From contig JABVXU010000113.1 of assembly GCA_013365365.1 (NCBI GenBank), forward strand, positions 1 through 64,000: 64,000 nucleotides of DNA, read 5' to 3'. The notes under the pieces were generated by a model. It had not been told where the DNA came from and did no database searches. It worked only from the letters and a program-made list of their open reading frames with translations. Within the stretch, counting starts at the first letter, position 1, and the number at the start of each line of letters is the position of its first letter. Both the position numbers and the translations under genes were made by a program. Positions 25,701 to 37,328 of the stretch are shown here, piece after piece. This stretch comes from Cruorifilaria tuberocauda. Its lineage: Eukaryota; Nematoda; Chromadorea; Rhabditida; Onchocercidae.

Positions 25701-28700
25701 AAATAGACCCGAAGAGATAATGCGATGAATATTAAAATAAGAGAAAACAGCACACGAAAAAAGTAAATTGCTTAAAGAAATCTTTAACAAATACAGTAGA
25801 TTGAATCAACGCAGATATTTAAAATTGCTGAGCTGCTAATTGTTACTAACGTTAGAATGAATTTTTCTATTTGAAATTAAACAACATATTTATGTAAAAT
25901 TACTTCAAGTATGGCTTGCAGTGGTTCCTCAGATACATAGGTACCACAAAAAGGCGGATGCCATGGCAATGGATGTTCTTCACCATCGTTCAAGCCAAGA
26001 TATTTGCCAAGTAAATCGGATGACCTATTAATAATAAAGACAACCAATAGTAATTTAAAAAATTGACATTACAATATATATTGAAAGATTACTTGAATCC
26101 TTTGTTGTCTGGGCTTAAAAAAAGTTGAGGAAAATGCTCCGTCGATGGAAGTGGGAAATGCCAATAACTGTTTTCACACAAAGTTTTGTTTGGCCAACTG
26201 CTATTCAAATAATGCTTCAGAAGTTCGCTGGTCGATGATGATCTAAAAAGAAATTCTACATCACCAATGGCGAAAATTCGTAAATTACAAAAAATTTGAA
26301 TATTTATCTTGGTTTTGCACAAAAATTTCACGGATTTATAATTTACAGATCTCGTGGATAAACTGGCTTGCCAATTGGCTCATCCATATTCATTTCTTTC
26401 CTAAGCTCCAGTTTCTCCAGAAATACTGTCAGTTCATGGGAATCATTTAAAATTTCCACAGCTCTCGGCGAACTGTATTTTACTGCCTGCAATATGATTT
26501 CTATAGATATAATCTCATTCATAGAAAAGCCTTCACAGCTTATCCAACATTGCTACTATTCAGTTTTTAATATTTATTAGTTCGTTTTACTTAAATTTAA
26601 CTAAATAACAAAAAAAGTCATAATTATGAGACTTCTTAAGTTTTAACATATAAAAGAACAGAAAAAATCCATAAGGTGATTGAAATATTTTTTATCAATA
26701 CAGGGCATTACTGACTACTATTAGCAAAGGTTTCCAACCACTATTACTTATAAGGAAGACTTTCCAATATATTAAAACTTATACGGCAGTAGTAGGGAGC
26801 AGTTCTAAGCAACATTAATCTTAAACTCCCCTCAATCTACAATGTATAACAGAAACAATTACAAATAGTGCTAAAAAAATTTGTGGCTGGAAATGTATTG
26901 AATAACTAAATTATGATTTGTTACTAAATCTATTTCCCGAACTCAAAAGAAACATACGTTCTTTTCTGCATTTCGCTTAACATTTGCTACAAGTCTACGG
27001 TGCTTTTCTTCACGAACAGCTTGATAATTTCTCCAATCGCTTACACTACATTGCATTACTAAACGCCCCGAAATCGAGACTGAACGGCAGTTCGAATCTA
27101 CAGCCAATGTAACTAATTAATGCACATATTCTGGACATAAGAAGTATGTGAACTTACTTAGTAGCTTAAACATTTTTCTCAAACAGTTATTAAGTAAGAA
27201 ATTCAATTTTGAGAAGCACTGTTCTGCATGTCACAATGATGAAGGAGGAGAAAAGCTTACAAGGTAGGCTGCCGTATGTGAAATAATCATAAATCAAAGC
27301 AGATTGCACTTTTTCTTCGAGGTCTACAACATTTTTTTTTGCACTTTCTTCCATCTTCTTTATCTCTTCATGCCTTAAAAACAAAATAAATGAAATGAAA
27401 GTTTTGGAATGACAATTAAAAAATGACTTAATTTTTAAATTAATCAAAATGATAAAAATCAAAGTCTGATCGTTAAAACGAAAATTACTAGTCAGAAATT
27501 GTATTTAGGGAAAAAAGCACTATAAGGATTAATCTTGAATAAAATATCATGATACTTGTCATTATATAAGTTTTTCTCCCTGATTGTATCAAGCAAATTC
27601 CTGTGCTGTTCCTCCATTGCACTGATTAATTTTTGGTCGCATTTTAGTGCTGCTGCCTAAAAGATATGTTACTTCACTACGATGGTTTGAAGTAAATAAA
27701 TCAAATATTCGTCAAAGACCCTACAATCATATTATGAGTCAATTTACATATCGATTGATTATGATATATAAAGAAGAATAGAGATGAAGATACCAAAATT
27801 TACAAGGCCTCTTCTATCTATTCCACTTCATACTTATCAAAGCAAAAGTTCTTACAAATTCAATATTATATTTGGTACATATCAAGTAGAATTATTCAGT
27901 CAATTCATTGGTTCGTAAAAACAAACACCATAGTTTGAAAAATGTTACGAAACACACTTTAACTTGGGCGTTTTTCATTGATGGATCTAATGAAAAAGCA
28001 ATATCATAGTGTTCAATCGCTTCCGATCGGTTTTGCACCAATGCATATGCATCAGCGAGAGCCATATGTATCACAGCATCATTGATTTTCAATAATGCTA
28101 GCTGGAAATATCATAAATTAAAATAAGCTTATTTGGAGCTTCATCTTCAGCTATTCAGAAACACAAACCTGATAAAGAACGATCGCATCTGAAGGATAAC
28201 CAGCACGATGCACCAAATTCCCAAAATCAAAATGAGTACGAGCTTGCATTTTTCTGCAAAACATAAAAATTGAGATAGAAATAATCTTCAGAAAAATCAA
28301 AAATTTATTGGAAATCCAAAAAGTTACAACAAAGCCAAAAAAAATCTGTGCAATACCATAGAGATTCTTGGCTTCAATTCTTCCGTTTTCTACGGACTTT
28401 ATTTGAAAAAAAAAATTCTAACACCAGAAACATAGTTCGGCAAAATACAGAATTGTACTTATGAAAATTTATCTGATTATCTAAAGCTATTGAGTTAATT
28501 AAAAAAAGTTTTCAAGAATTTCCTGCTTTATTGTTTTACTGATAGAAGAATAATCTAATTCTATATGATTTACTTTGTTGTAAAGTGAACAGCACGCCGA
28601 AAACATTCCACAGCTTTCGGAGCATCACCTTTAATCCGCCAATAAAGAGCAGCTAATCGCAAAAACGAATCACTAGTTGGCTTCTGAAATCATTTGTTCA

Positions 28701-30382
28701 AACAATGAAATATTAAAGATATTTAGAAAATTTTGAGTTTGACTTAACAATAGATTTAATGAAAGAAACCGTTTCTAATGCTTTCGCAACATGGCTTCCA
28801 AATTCAGCGGTTGAATAATTTGGAGGAAGCAACTTTTGGAATGCAGCCTCGGGGATAACTTTGAGTTTGTCACGTTGCTGCACGGACTGAAAAATGCGAA
28901 AATTTGTACAACCAATAAATATTTGATGCGTTGTGCCAAATTTTTAATACATCAAATAAATCAACAATAAAAAAATAATTGATGGAGAACAAAGCTAATA
29001 CAAAGTTATTTTTCTAATATTAATATCATACCGGAAAATGTTCGAAGGCATACATACTAAACTCTAAATCATATGTACAATGCGGTTCCATTCTCGGCTT
29101 TTCTTTATCATCACTGAATTCAACACTGGCTAAAATCTCCAAACTGAAAATATTATGTTTCAAGAAATTAAAGGAAATGTTTCAAGAAGTTAATTGATAG
29201 TTTTTTTCTGATGTAAGCTTTTTTCTGATCTAATCTTGGATGTATTCTCAACTTGCACACTTGCGTACGTTTTAGAGAAGTCGAATGAAATCTTAAGCTG
29301 TTGTAATTCAATTTGTATACTTTCTAATGTAAAATTAAAATAGGTAGGTCATAAATATCATGAACTGCTGTCACTTCAATGTTATGGGAAGAAATAGGAC
29401 TGAGCATTGGAACGAATTAAATTTAAATTAGATTTATTCTTCCAAAAAAATCATAGAAAATTACTCATGAAACACTTACTCTTCCACTAACTTTCCGAGC
29501 GTATGTGCTAATAAGAAAGCATCTTTATTAGTAGATATAAATCCACCCATTATGCAGTCTTCATCAGTTTCACGTATTTTCGTTTCTAGCTCCGGATCAT
29601 CGGCATTTTCGTGCACATGAATATTCTTCTTCAAACAATTTTCACTTTATTCATATTTCAGTAATGATGTATATTACAACTTGAACTTCCAGTAATCACT
29701 TTTCAAAAATACTTCCGCCACCATTTTTGGCATTTCCTTCCGACTTAACAAATATTATGCTCTTTTTAATAAATTAACAAAAATAAACGACATAAACAAA
29801 ACCTCATGTTCTTCAATAAAACCACGCATGTGCATAATACTATCTAATTTTCGCTCTTGGTCCAAAAACTGCACCAACGAGTGCGGCTGTACCATATGAT
29901 ATGGTGAATCAGACTGAAAAGAAAATTCTGATAACTGATGATAAATTAAACTGGATCAAGAATAATTCTTTGTCCGAAACACTTCGAAAAAAAAGCAGAA
30001 AATAATTGAAAGAAAGCTACCCAATAAAAGAGACTATGTTGGAAATAAAATGATAAATACTTGGGGATATGAAATCTTTCCAAAAAAAATGGAAAAGATA
30101 AAGAAGCAAAACAATGTGCACACAAATCATTCTCATTCAACCTTTAAAAAAGTTTATAATTAATTTATCCAATAGAAATACTCTCGGTATTTCACACACT
30201 ATTTCCTAGAATAAGGATCACTTAACAGCTAATACTAAAAAAAATTTCCGAAGATAACTTACAACAGATTTTATTGTAAGTCCATCATCGGTAACCATCC
30301 AATGAGTGAAGCATAATCCATCATATAAGAACAACGGCAGTATGAATAGAAGACAAGTTTCAGCACATATTCCCAATATCAT
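19744..30382 (-). CDS. TTC17: TTC17-type tetratricopeptide protein with signal peptide
   Basis: A 30-exon gene, about 1266 residues (human TTC17 about 1140). The first exon (30382-30263) gives a hydrophobic leader then THWMVTDDGLTIKS, the N-terminal TTC17 hallmark; next exons carry SPYHMVQPHSLVQFLDQE and ENADDPELETKIRETDEDC. TPR-like pairs: FLRLAALYWRIKGDAPKAVE (about 209-228), IHMALADAYAL..AIEHYDIAFSLDP (about 278-310), LAALYWRIVG..AVTCLRAAL, YADVALVQLAQ, IHFLMGIVKIL, and in the C-terminal exons SALYWRVKGDAVNALQCLR and VALVSMANIY. Two 3' junctions need comment: an 18-base exon (23261-23244), and exon 21355-21122, which ends at a GC donor (GCAAGT). The last exon is 19917-19744. Human TTC17 supports actin polymerisation and ciliogenesis; function here is by homology. 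A signal peptide in an actin-linked protein is a known oddity of the family. Confidence 0.92.
23244..23261 (-). other. predicted 18-base microexon of the TTC17 gene
   Basis: Flanked by TTTTACCAG and GTATGA, reading VNPIIK in phase 1 to phase 1, and the only way I found to link SVDSEKKE (exon 23548-23387) to NGKKIQKQLMKH (22877-22795). The upstream exon must end in phase 1, which fits a donor GTTGTT at 23379 rather than the stronger-looking GTAGTT at 23386, so this junction is uncertain. Confidence 0.45.
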
Positions 30383-31808
30383 TACTTTTTTTACTTAAAA
30401 TCTAAAATTTCTTGTATCATATAATATTCTATACATAGGAAGAAAAAAAATCGATAATGAAACTTTTGCAACAGAATAATTTGAAAGAGAGAAAACAAAA
30501 ATTAGGAAAACTAGAAATTTAAATAAAAGTAGAAAATAAAAAAATAGAAATAAAAAAGTAACGGTATAAATTCAAACAGAAAATAGGAAAATATACATAC
30601 ATATATATGAAAAAATATATAAGTATTTAAAAAGGAAAAAGAGTAAGGAAGAATGAGGAACTGAAAAATAACAAGGAGAAACAAAAAAACAAAAAACTGA
30701 AAATGGAAATGGAAAAACTTAAACTGCAGAATGAAAATAGAAAAGTAAAAAATGTATACAAAGTAAAAAAAAGTAAAAAACAGAGGGCAGAAAACAGAAA
30801 CAACAAAGAAGAAATAAAAATAAAAACGAAAATAAAAATGATAAAATGGAAAATAGAAAATGAAAAATGAAAATAAAGAATAATATGAAAATGCAAAGAT
30901 GAAAAATATGAAAGAAAATAGGAAATATATTCACGCTTTCATCTCATTTTCCACGTCAACGACTACGTGTAAAAACCACCTAACGCAGGTATTTCATGAC
31001 TCGGACACGGAATTAAGCGTCCTTGCTCATTTACTTTTTTTACATTATTAATTTACTCATTGCATGCAGTGCTCCCTCATAGCATCAATCCATCATTTGC
31101 ACTTTTTCGATGAATATCACATTTGCAAAATTTTTGCGTCGATGCTACTATGAGCGTGAGATCACTGAATTGACTTGACCTCCCTCTATCAGAGGTATTT
31201 CTTCAGATCTTCCCCCATTTTGCATAAAAAAACTCTTACGTGAAGCAGTAAATTGCTATTTAGTTAGAGTTGCTTTACCTAGATATTGTTATTTAACTGA
31301 CTGATAATCGTTTGAATGAAACATTAAAATGTTATATATCGAGTTCGATAATCCGTATATTGAACTAAATTGTCTACCGTAAGCTATTAGTATTAAGTTG
31401 TAATAAAACGGTTGTTATTTAGTTAGCTAGTAATTAGATGAAAAATTAAGCTGTCTGTTATTGAGTACCGAGCGAATTATTTTACTTACCTAACAAAATT
31501 TTCTCTACCGACATTGCATAATATCTTTTATATTTATAGACTAAAAAGTTAATTTGGAAATTCTAAAATTTTCTGATATGAAAATGAATTAGAGGGAATA
31601 TGTATATTGTATTACGAAGATTTGGTCATAATTTTATTACGCTAATTTGGAATTTAAATTAAACTAATAAATTAATAGACTAAGGGAAGTAAAATAAAAC
31701 TTTAGATAACTAGGACAGAATTTTTTTTCTTCTGACTGTTTTTGACAATTTTGTCATAGTGAATTTAATTTCAGATAAATTCAAAGTTGTATAAGTAGGA
31801 TAACGATA
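30383..31808. other. divergent promoter region between TTC17 and MED29 genes
   Basis: The two genes are transcribed away from each other. 30420-30935 is a purine-biased tract on the + strand (words such as GAAAATAGAAAAGTAAAAAA). 30950-31230 is less AT-rich with CCACGTCAACGACTACGTG. No ORF accepted; Phe-rich frames on the - strand are the shadow of the purine tract. Confidence 0.6.
30420..30935 (+). repeat. long purine-biased (A/G) tract
   Basis: About 500 bases in which the + strand is overwhelmingly A with scattered G and few pyrimidines, made of degenerate GAAAA/TAAAAA words. It sits immediately upstream of the TTC17 start codon. Confidence 0.75.
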
Positions 31809-34481
31809 ATGTACGGTCATCAATCGATCCCACGGTCGGTGAGTACTGGACAATTGAACGCTATGATGTCACATCCTGGAATGGTTATCACTTCGCAGCA
31901 GATGATGAATACGGTTTACTTTATTATTTATTCATCATCGAACGACTACCTCTTTAAATTCTTCATTTTCTGATTTTCGTATACTTAAATGAACTAGCAC
32001 AACTTTTATTTTGAAATTAAACTTTTCTCAGTTGAGCCTAAAGATGTTCAGCATTTCTACGTTTACTTTTTTCAAAGGATGGTCTCTCTTCTTGAATTGC
32101 TTATCTTACGCAGTTTAGTTTTTCTTTTCCTTACTTTTGGTCCTTGAACGTAGAAGAGATTTAGGGAGGAAAAGAGAACTGAAATCGGGAAGGGGAACAA
32201 CAAAATTTTACTGTTAATGATGCAAGTAAAGAAATCATTGTGATATTGTAATAGTTTTGGAAATTTGCAGTTAATGATATGGTTTCGTGTTGATAATATT
32301 AATAACTTACTCTTAATCATAGACGTATTCGCTATTTATCATGAATTAATTGTTCATTTTAAATCGAAATTTACCCCTCCTCTAAGTTAGAAAACTGAAA
32401 AAAATCCTCATCAAAATCTTCACTTTTTCGATTTTAGCCTCAAGGTGTAATGGTTTCGCAAGCGGGCTATCCACAAAGTATGATCAATGCTCAACAAGCA
32501 TCACAAATGATGCCATCACAAACTCATATGGGTCAACAGATAATGAATACACATATGGGCATCGTGCAGGGCCTCAATCAATCTGGCCATATGAGTGTAC
32601 AACATCAACAAATGCAGCCAATGCAGCAGGTTCAGATGGCATCGCAACAGGCGTATATTCAGGTGAAATCCATAATTATTTAAAGCTTTTTTATTTGACA
32701 TTTAGTTGAGCCATCATCTTATGCTTGAAGTATTCAATGACATTAAATGAGTCAAGTAATACAAATAAATAATTCTTCAATTCGAGATAAACTTGTATAA
32801 ATGAGAATTTACAAATTTCTATTATTTTTAATTCAAGTTGTTCATCTTAAGTTTTCATCTGGATAATTCCAATTGTTTTCCTTAAATTATTAGCCACATA
32901 CCACTACTGATTAAATTTTTTTTCATAAGGTTTGGCAGTCCCTTATATTCTGAAGAAAATTTTGCGACTCAAGTTTTCTGCAATCTTTTTTTATAAAAAT
33001 TCAAAACTTTTCAGCAACAGGGGATGTCGCATCCTAATTTCGTGAATGGACAAGCACGGAGTCCAGCTATTGGTCCGCAAGGAATTTCGGTAGGTTCTTC
33101 GGAATCAGCTTTATCTTCTTGCTAAGAAATTTTGTTTATCTTGAAATATTACTGTAAGAACCATTTTTTAAATCCTCCTCTTTTGATGTTGATAATGGCA
33201 GTTTTCTCTTTTGCAGCAGCAAGGAACACCAGGAAGGCCATCTTCAACTGGCGGACCGCCGTCAAATAATCCTCAGACACCTCTGAACGCGATGTCAACA
33301 TTAAATCCATCATCTCAGCAAGTTTCTACACCTGCAACTCCTCAACAGGCCCCATCATCCGTACAATCTACCACTACTCAGGATAATATATCAACACCCA
33401 CCATAATACCACCGGATCCGGTATCGGTAGCCAGAAACCTGTTATTGCGGGATCTTCGGTATTCACTGCAGGTAAAACAAAACAATATTATATCTAAATT
33501 AAAGAAAGTAATTTGAAGACTGTACTAAATTTAGATTAAAAGTTTCTCCAATTTTCCTTTGGCTGTGTAATCTAAGTAATTTTCGTTCTCACCCCACGAT
33601 TCTTTCCTCTAATAATAACATTCTTCTCTCTGTTCCTTGATTATTTAGATTTGATTTTAAATTTTTAAAAGGACTGGAGCAAAACAGCTGCTGAAGTAGT
33701 GCGGCCTTCGACTTTACGACAGCAGGATGGATCCGGTACTACGACGCACAATCCAATGTCCGTTAATCCGCAATCTGTCAATCCGCAATCGGTAAATCCG
33801 CAGTCCGTGAATCCGCTCTCAGCAAATCCCAGTTCAGTTAAATCATTAGATGAACCGAAATCGGTAGAAAATTTGGAAAAAAAGATTTTGAGTCCGAATG
33901 AAGCATATATCAATTCACTCGATTATTTCCTCGGAACTTGTGATCAGATTGAAAATGATATTGTAAGTTTTGTTAATAATTTACGAACTTATATTTTAGT
34001 AGTTAATGCTACGCTTGTGATAAGCGCTTGATTAAAATTCAAAGAATTAGAAGGAAATGATAGACAAGAAGTAAGACGAAAAGAATTTTAAAAAAATGAG
34101 AAAAAGAAATGTGAAAAGTCGATAATGTACTTTAGAAACGCCTAGGGAAATCCTTCACTTTATTGCACTGTTCTTTGATTATTCCAAATTAGGCAGTAAT
34201 GTTTGATATACATCTCAAATGCAATTATTTTAAAATTAGCTTACCCTGGTTAATCTTCTCAGATCGTTGTTCAAGAAGCCCAAAAGCAGAGCGTCAAATT
34301 TGATAAAATGTTTGCTGGCGAACTAAAAATAGTTGGTGAAATGGCAAATGTGAATTATTCACAATATGCTCAAGGTTATGTGGAATCAACGACAAGAGTC
34401 CGGAATGCAATCACTCGTACTTTGAAAAATCTCAGTACCACGATGGAACGAATGAACACTGCGAAAGTCGTTAGTTTTTAA
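31809..34481 (+). CDS. mdt-29: Mediator complex subunit 29 (Gln-rich)
   Basis: Six exons, all phase 0: 31809-31913, 32438-32662, 33015-33089, 33217-33471, 33672-33962 and 34263-34481, 389 residues. The N-terminal half is Met/Gln-rich (HMSVQHQQMQPMQQVQM) then Pro/Ser/Thr/Gln-rich, as in activator-contacting Mediator subunits. The C-terminal part fits MED29: PPDPVSVARNLLLRDLRYSL, then a helix ending FLGTCDQIENDI, then VVQEAQKQSVKFDKMFAGEL, and helical NAITRTLKNLSTTMERMN. Nuclear, RNA polymerase II transcription, by homology. Residues from about 240 hold four tandem SVNPQ-type units encoded by a 15-base repeat near 33760-33830. The ATG at 31809 precedes the longest consistent frame. The family call rests on the DPV..LL..L..SL and CDQ(I/M)E motifs, so it is probable rather than certain. 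Confidence 0.8.
33757..33832 (+). repeat. 15-base coding repeat, SVNPQ units
   Basis: Degenerate units TCCGTTAATCCGCAA encode SVNP(Q/L) several times in succession within exon 5 of the MED29-like gene, between the DWSK segment and the conserved C-terminal helices. Confidence 0.8.
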
Positions 34482-35017
34482 GAAACTTATTTATGATATA
34501 GAAAACTTTTTATCATTTGTTAGGTATTGTGATAAAGGCGGAGGCTAGATTGATACTTTTAAGCGAATCTTAAATTTTTTTGCTGACCGAAGTTTTTTAG
34601 CGGAAACTGTGATCTTAAAATTGCGAAATTATAGTAATCATGAAAGACTGAAAAATTTTTGAATATGCAGAAAGCTGAATTGTCAAAGTTATGTTTTGCT
34701 TTAGTCTTCGGAACCTGCAAAGATTTTACAGGTTCAAAAAGATATTGAGGAGAAAATGGCAATGTAAATTTTCCAGCATGAAGAAGTTGTTATGTTGAGA
34801 AATACATGTTTTTAGTTTTTTATTTTATATAATTTAAACTTTTGATTTTATCATGATTGTTAAGCTAATAATTGAATATTTGTGTCATTTCATATTTATT
34901 TAAAGCATAATTTAAAATAACATGAAATTTTTTATCGTTTTATTTATAGAAAAAATGAAAATTTGTACCGTTTTATTTATTAAAAAAATGACAATTTTAA
35001 CAAGTTTTATCACTGTC
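34482..35017. other. convergent 3' spacer
   Basis: Between the stop of the MED29-like gene (+) and the stop of the secreted Cys-rich gene (-). It presumably holds both 3' untranslated regions; no other signal seen. Confidence 0.6.
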
Positions 35018-37328
35018 TCAAGCAGTTTGTGTTTTGTTCATCTGTTGCAACGTTTTACACAACCATAGCAGTTTATCTATTACTTGCTCTTTATTTCGAT
35101 CCTTCATTGAATTAATTTGTTTTGTTGATGTTGTTGTTTCTTCTGTAAGTATTTCTCTCGTATGTTCCAAATTATTTCTTATATTTATACCTTTGAAATT
35201 ATTTTCTTCGGTTGTCTCCATATTTCCCAATCTGGAAAACAAAGAAAATATTTTAAAATTTTTTATATTGTTAAGGATAAAATGGTTATCAATAATTTAT
35301 TTTAGTTATCTGATAAAATTGTATAAATATTTCTGTTGTCTCAAAATGGGAGAACTTTTTTTCACTTTTCCAAACTTTCTTCACTCGAAACTTCGGCTAG
35401 CTCATTCTCCCCTGTTGCTTTCACGATTGGGAATGGTTTAGCTGCTGAAATCATTCTGTGTCGGAGCAGAAGTAACTGCCATATTGGTATTGGCGTTTTT
35501 GGCTGTATCTCTGACAATCGTTGTTGCGTAACTTGCGGGATTTCTTGTTGATTCTAAAGTTCTCATCATTCTGAATTGCAGCTGATTGTATATTTGATTA
35601 AACCATTTCATGCTTTTTTTCATTGACAACATGTTATTCGATGCTAAAGTATTGGACATCTACCAAATCGAAATTTACTGCATCATCGATAATTTAACTT
35701 TTCTAAAATAGCTATAAATCATTCGATATGTATATCTGTGAATATTACCCGCTTAATAATGAAAAAAAAATCGGGTTTTTTTTCTTTAATTTTCATCAAA
35801 ACCGCAATGTTTTATTGCGATTTTGCAGAATTATTTCATTATTATAGATGATTAGGTTTAAATTTGATACCTCTCCACTTTCCCACTCTTCATTGTTTCC
35901 ACTAATAATTGTTGTATTCAGAATTCCATGTTGTGTATCACATATTGCTGTTGCATAACATCGTGAAATCATCTGCAAAGAAAGATTGATGCGTTATGAA
36001 TAATGTGAAAAATATGTGTACTAAAATTTCGACTATTCAAAGTAATTTAAATATTGAAATCAATAATGCATTCCGTTATTTAATTTAACCATTAAAAAAA
36101 TTATGATTAAAAAAGAAACTGTAATGAAATTTTCAAACATTTCCTTCAGTATAACAAGTTTATTATATAGTTGTTAATAAATGAATTAATGACTTAGTTC
36201 TATCTCACAAAATTTTGAATTTTTATAATCTCTAAAAATTTTTTCCAATTTTTCAAATTATACAAACCTGACGGATGTAACTTTTAGCTTTACGAGAATT
36301 GTTTTGATATTTCATGAGGATTGAATCAAATGCTGAATTATTCTTGCAGTATGCTGAATCAGCTACGTCTTTACATCGAAATTTCAATGCTTCACCTAAG
36401 AATCGTAGTAATTAATACTAAAGGAATATTTTTAAGTCATTTTTTCATTGCTAAATCTTAAGTATACTTAAATCAATGATAACTTCGAGTTAATTTATAA
36501 TCTAGAAATGTATATTCCTATCATTTAATTTTAATTTAATCAATTTTCATGGCTATTCATATATATATATATATATATATATTCTGTATATATCAAACAT
36601 ATGAAAAAGAGTCATACTTTAATTTTAGAGTTAGAGATGTCAACTAAATTATGCCAATCATTTCATTTATTGATTTTATCCGATTATTTCATTTATCTTA
36701 TTTGATCAATAATTAGTTTTATCAAAAATGCACAATTAATGGATCAGGAAATAAAAGTGGAGGGAATGGTACCTTGTTCGAAGCAATAATTGAAACACAT
36801 TGTTCCGAAACCAATTTCCCGACAAGCGTCTTTCTGGGTTTGATAGACATTTGCGCAAGTTTTTTTGTACTAAAATGAACCTAAGAAACGAATTATTTTC
36901 CTAATAATAAATCAGAATAAAGATTTGAGAGATTTTTTTTGAAATTCAAACCTTAAAATTAGAACCGGTAGGTTCGGTTGATTGTTGACTACTAGGACGT
37001 GGTGAAATCCATGTTTTATCGATAAATGCAATAAGCCTATTCAATTTTTCAACATCCAAAGTTTTAACATCAATCAAATTTGAATGTGGAAATGATTCGT
37101 TAACACCAAATACTCGTTTCAGTGATTGCTCATTTTGAATAAATTGACCTATAAATTAATTCAAACTTCAAAATTGGAAAAAAGTGTAATCAAAAAAAAT
37201 GCTTGTTATGATGGAAAATAGTAAATGAAAATTATGATATGATTACCTTCAGCTAATTGGAATGTCCAGAGTAATGAGCAGAATAACTTCATCAGCACCG
37301 ATAATCTATGTATCATCCTGAATTTCAT
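35018..37328 (-). CDS. secreted Cys-rich protein, unrecognised family
   Basis: Exons in order: 37328-37247 (signal peptide, hydrophobic core VLMKLFCSLLWTFQLAEG), 37148-36952, 36869-36773, 36395-36268, 35972-35871, 35659-35366 and 35231-35018. The mature part has cysteines at KKTCANVY, KDACREIGF, TMCFNYCFEQ, KFRCKDVADSAYC and SRCYATAIC, i.e. eight that could form four disulfides. The C-terminal third is Asn/Thr/Glu-rich without cysteine, ending in an amphipathic stretch (KLLWLCKTLQQMNK). Exon 35659-35366 carries a frame problem: the first frame stops after TQNDFSS, while the downstream frame reads AKPFPIVKATGENELAEV and splices in phase to the last exon. Either an 85-base intron (about 35542-35458) or a single extra base explains it. 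Probably nematode-specific; no function is claimed. Confidence 0.72.
36559..36582. repeat. (AT)n microsatellite
   Basis: An uninterrupted run of about 12 TA/AT dinucleotides inside an intron of the secreted Cys-rich gene. Confidence 0.9.

Noticed and set aside
30627..30934. Two overlapping Phe/Ser-rich frames on -
   Set aside because: They are the translation of the complementary strand of a purine tract, not protein-like.
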